The notes below the pieces were generated by a model. The model ran no database searches and was not told the origin of the DNA. It worked only from the letters and a program-made list of their open reading frames with translations. Source: Nitrospira sp. UBA6909 (GTDB lineage Bacteria > Nitrospirota > Nitrospiria > Nitrospirales > Nitrospiraceae). Taken from it: 6,855 bases of DNA. Shown here piece after piece: positions 6,204 through 6,855 of the stretch. Position 1 is the first letter of the stretch; every line of letters starts with the position of its first letter. Both the position numbers and the translations under genes were made by a program. Location of the stretch: assembly GCA_002451055.1 (NCBI GenBank), contig DKBD01000176.1:16139-22993 (forward strand). Direction: 5' to 3'.

Positions 6204-6503
6204 ATGAGCGCAGCCACGAAGGAAAAGAAAGACGTCGCCAAGGGATTCCAGCCCCTGGGTGATCGTGTGTTCGTCACGTATACCGAGGAATTGGAGCGGA
6301 CAGCCGGAGGGATCTATGTGCCGGATTCCGCGAAAGAAAAGCCGCAGCGAGGAATCGTTCAGGCAATCGGGAAGAAAGTCGAGAACGTCAAAGTCGGCGA
6401 CCAGGTCTTGTTCGACAAGTACTCAGGGACCAAGCTCCGCATCGAGGATGAAGAGTGCTTGATCCTCAAGGAAGAAGACATCCTCGGCCTGTTCACAGCA
6501 TAA
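6204..6503 (+). CDS. groES: Co-chaperonin GroES (Cpn10)
   Basis: GroES forms the heptameric lid on GroEL and closes the folding chamber in the cytoplasm. The 99 residues show the family start FQPLGDRVFV (15-24), the GroEL-binding mobile loop TAGGIYVPDSAKEKP (33-47), the beta-barrel core GIVQAIG (50-56) and VKVGDQVLFDKYSGTKLRIE (62-81), and the C-terminal strand CLILKEEDILGLF (85-97). Compared with E. coli GroES, about 12 extra residues (MSAATKEKKDVAKG), rich in lysine, precede the barrel; the strong Shine-Dalgarno site before the only suitable ATG makes this extension real. groEL follows after 114 nt, the classical groESL order. Expression is probably heat-inducible through the RpoH-type promoter (inference). 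Confidence 0.97.
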   Translation: MSAATKEKKDVAKGFQPLGDRVFVTYTEELERTAGGIYVPDSAKEKPQRGIVQAIGKKVENVKVGDQVLFDKYSGTKLRIEDEECLILKEEDILGLFTA

Positions 6504-6509
6504 CAATAG

Positions 6510-6855
<346 letters not shown>

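Overview
The window looks like ordinary chromosome of a Nitrospira-type (Nitrospirota) bacterium. The best organism clue is a periplasmic chlorite dismutase whose mature numbering matches the enzyme I recall from 'Candidatus Nitrospira defluvii' (proximal His160, distal Arg173). The RpoH-like sigma factor and the GroES/GroEL sequences are compatible with this. The assignment rests on remembered family sequences, not on a search.

Layout. From 1 to 4804 (possibly 4879), six genes lie on the minus strand and read right to left as ribBA, ribH, nusB, purB, cld, purC. purC runs off the left edge. ribBA-ribH are 53 nt apart and ribH-nusB 2 nt apart; nusB-purB overlap by 8 nt, purB-cld by 3 nt; cld-purC are 22 nt apart. 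This is almost certainly one transcription unit combining riboflavin synthesis, transcription antitermination, purine synthesis and chlorite detoxification. From about 4925 rightward, three genes lie on the plus strand: an rpoH-like sigma-32 family gene, groES and the start of groEL, which is cut by the right edge.

How it works together. RibBA makes both riboflavin precursors, from GTP and ribulose-5-phosphate. RibH joins the products of the two branches. PurB and PurC carry out late steps of IMP synthesis, which feeds the GTP used by RibBA. Cld is the outlier: a secreted heme enzyme translationally coupled to purB. In nitrite oxidisers it is thought to remove chlorite formed when nitrite oxidoreductase reduces chlorate. 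On the right, an RpoH-type sigma factor sits beside groESL. The gap before groES holds a good match to the alphaproteobacterial RpoH promoter pattern, with a perfect 12-bp palindrome in its spacer. No CIRCE element is present.

Regulatory points worth attention are the divergent ribBA/rpoH region, whose -10 hexamers overlap on opposite strands and where the sigma transcript may be nearly leaderless; the groES promoter with its palindrome; and a strong two-part hairpin between groES and groEL. I see no mobile element, tRNA, rRNA, CRISPR array or defence system. Nothing here is a clearly new biological system: the novelty is in gene arrangement and regulation.
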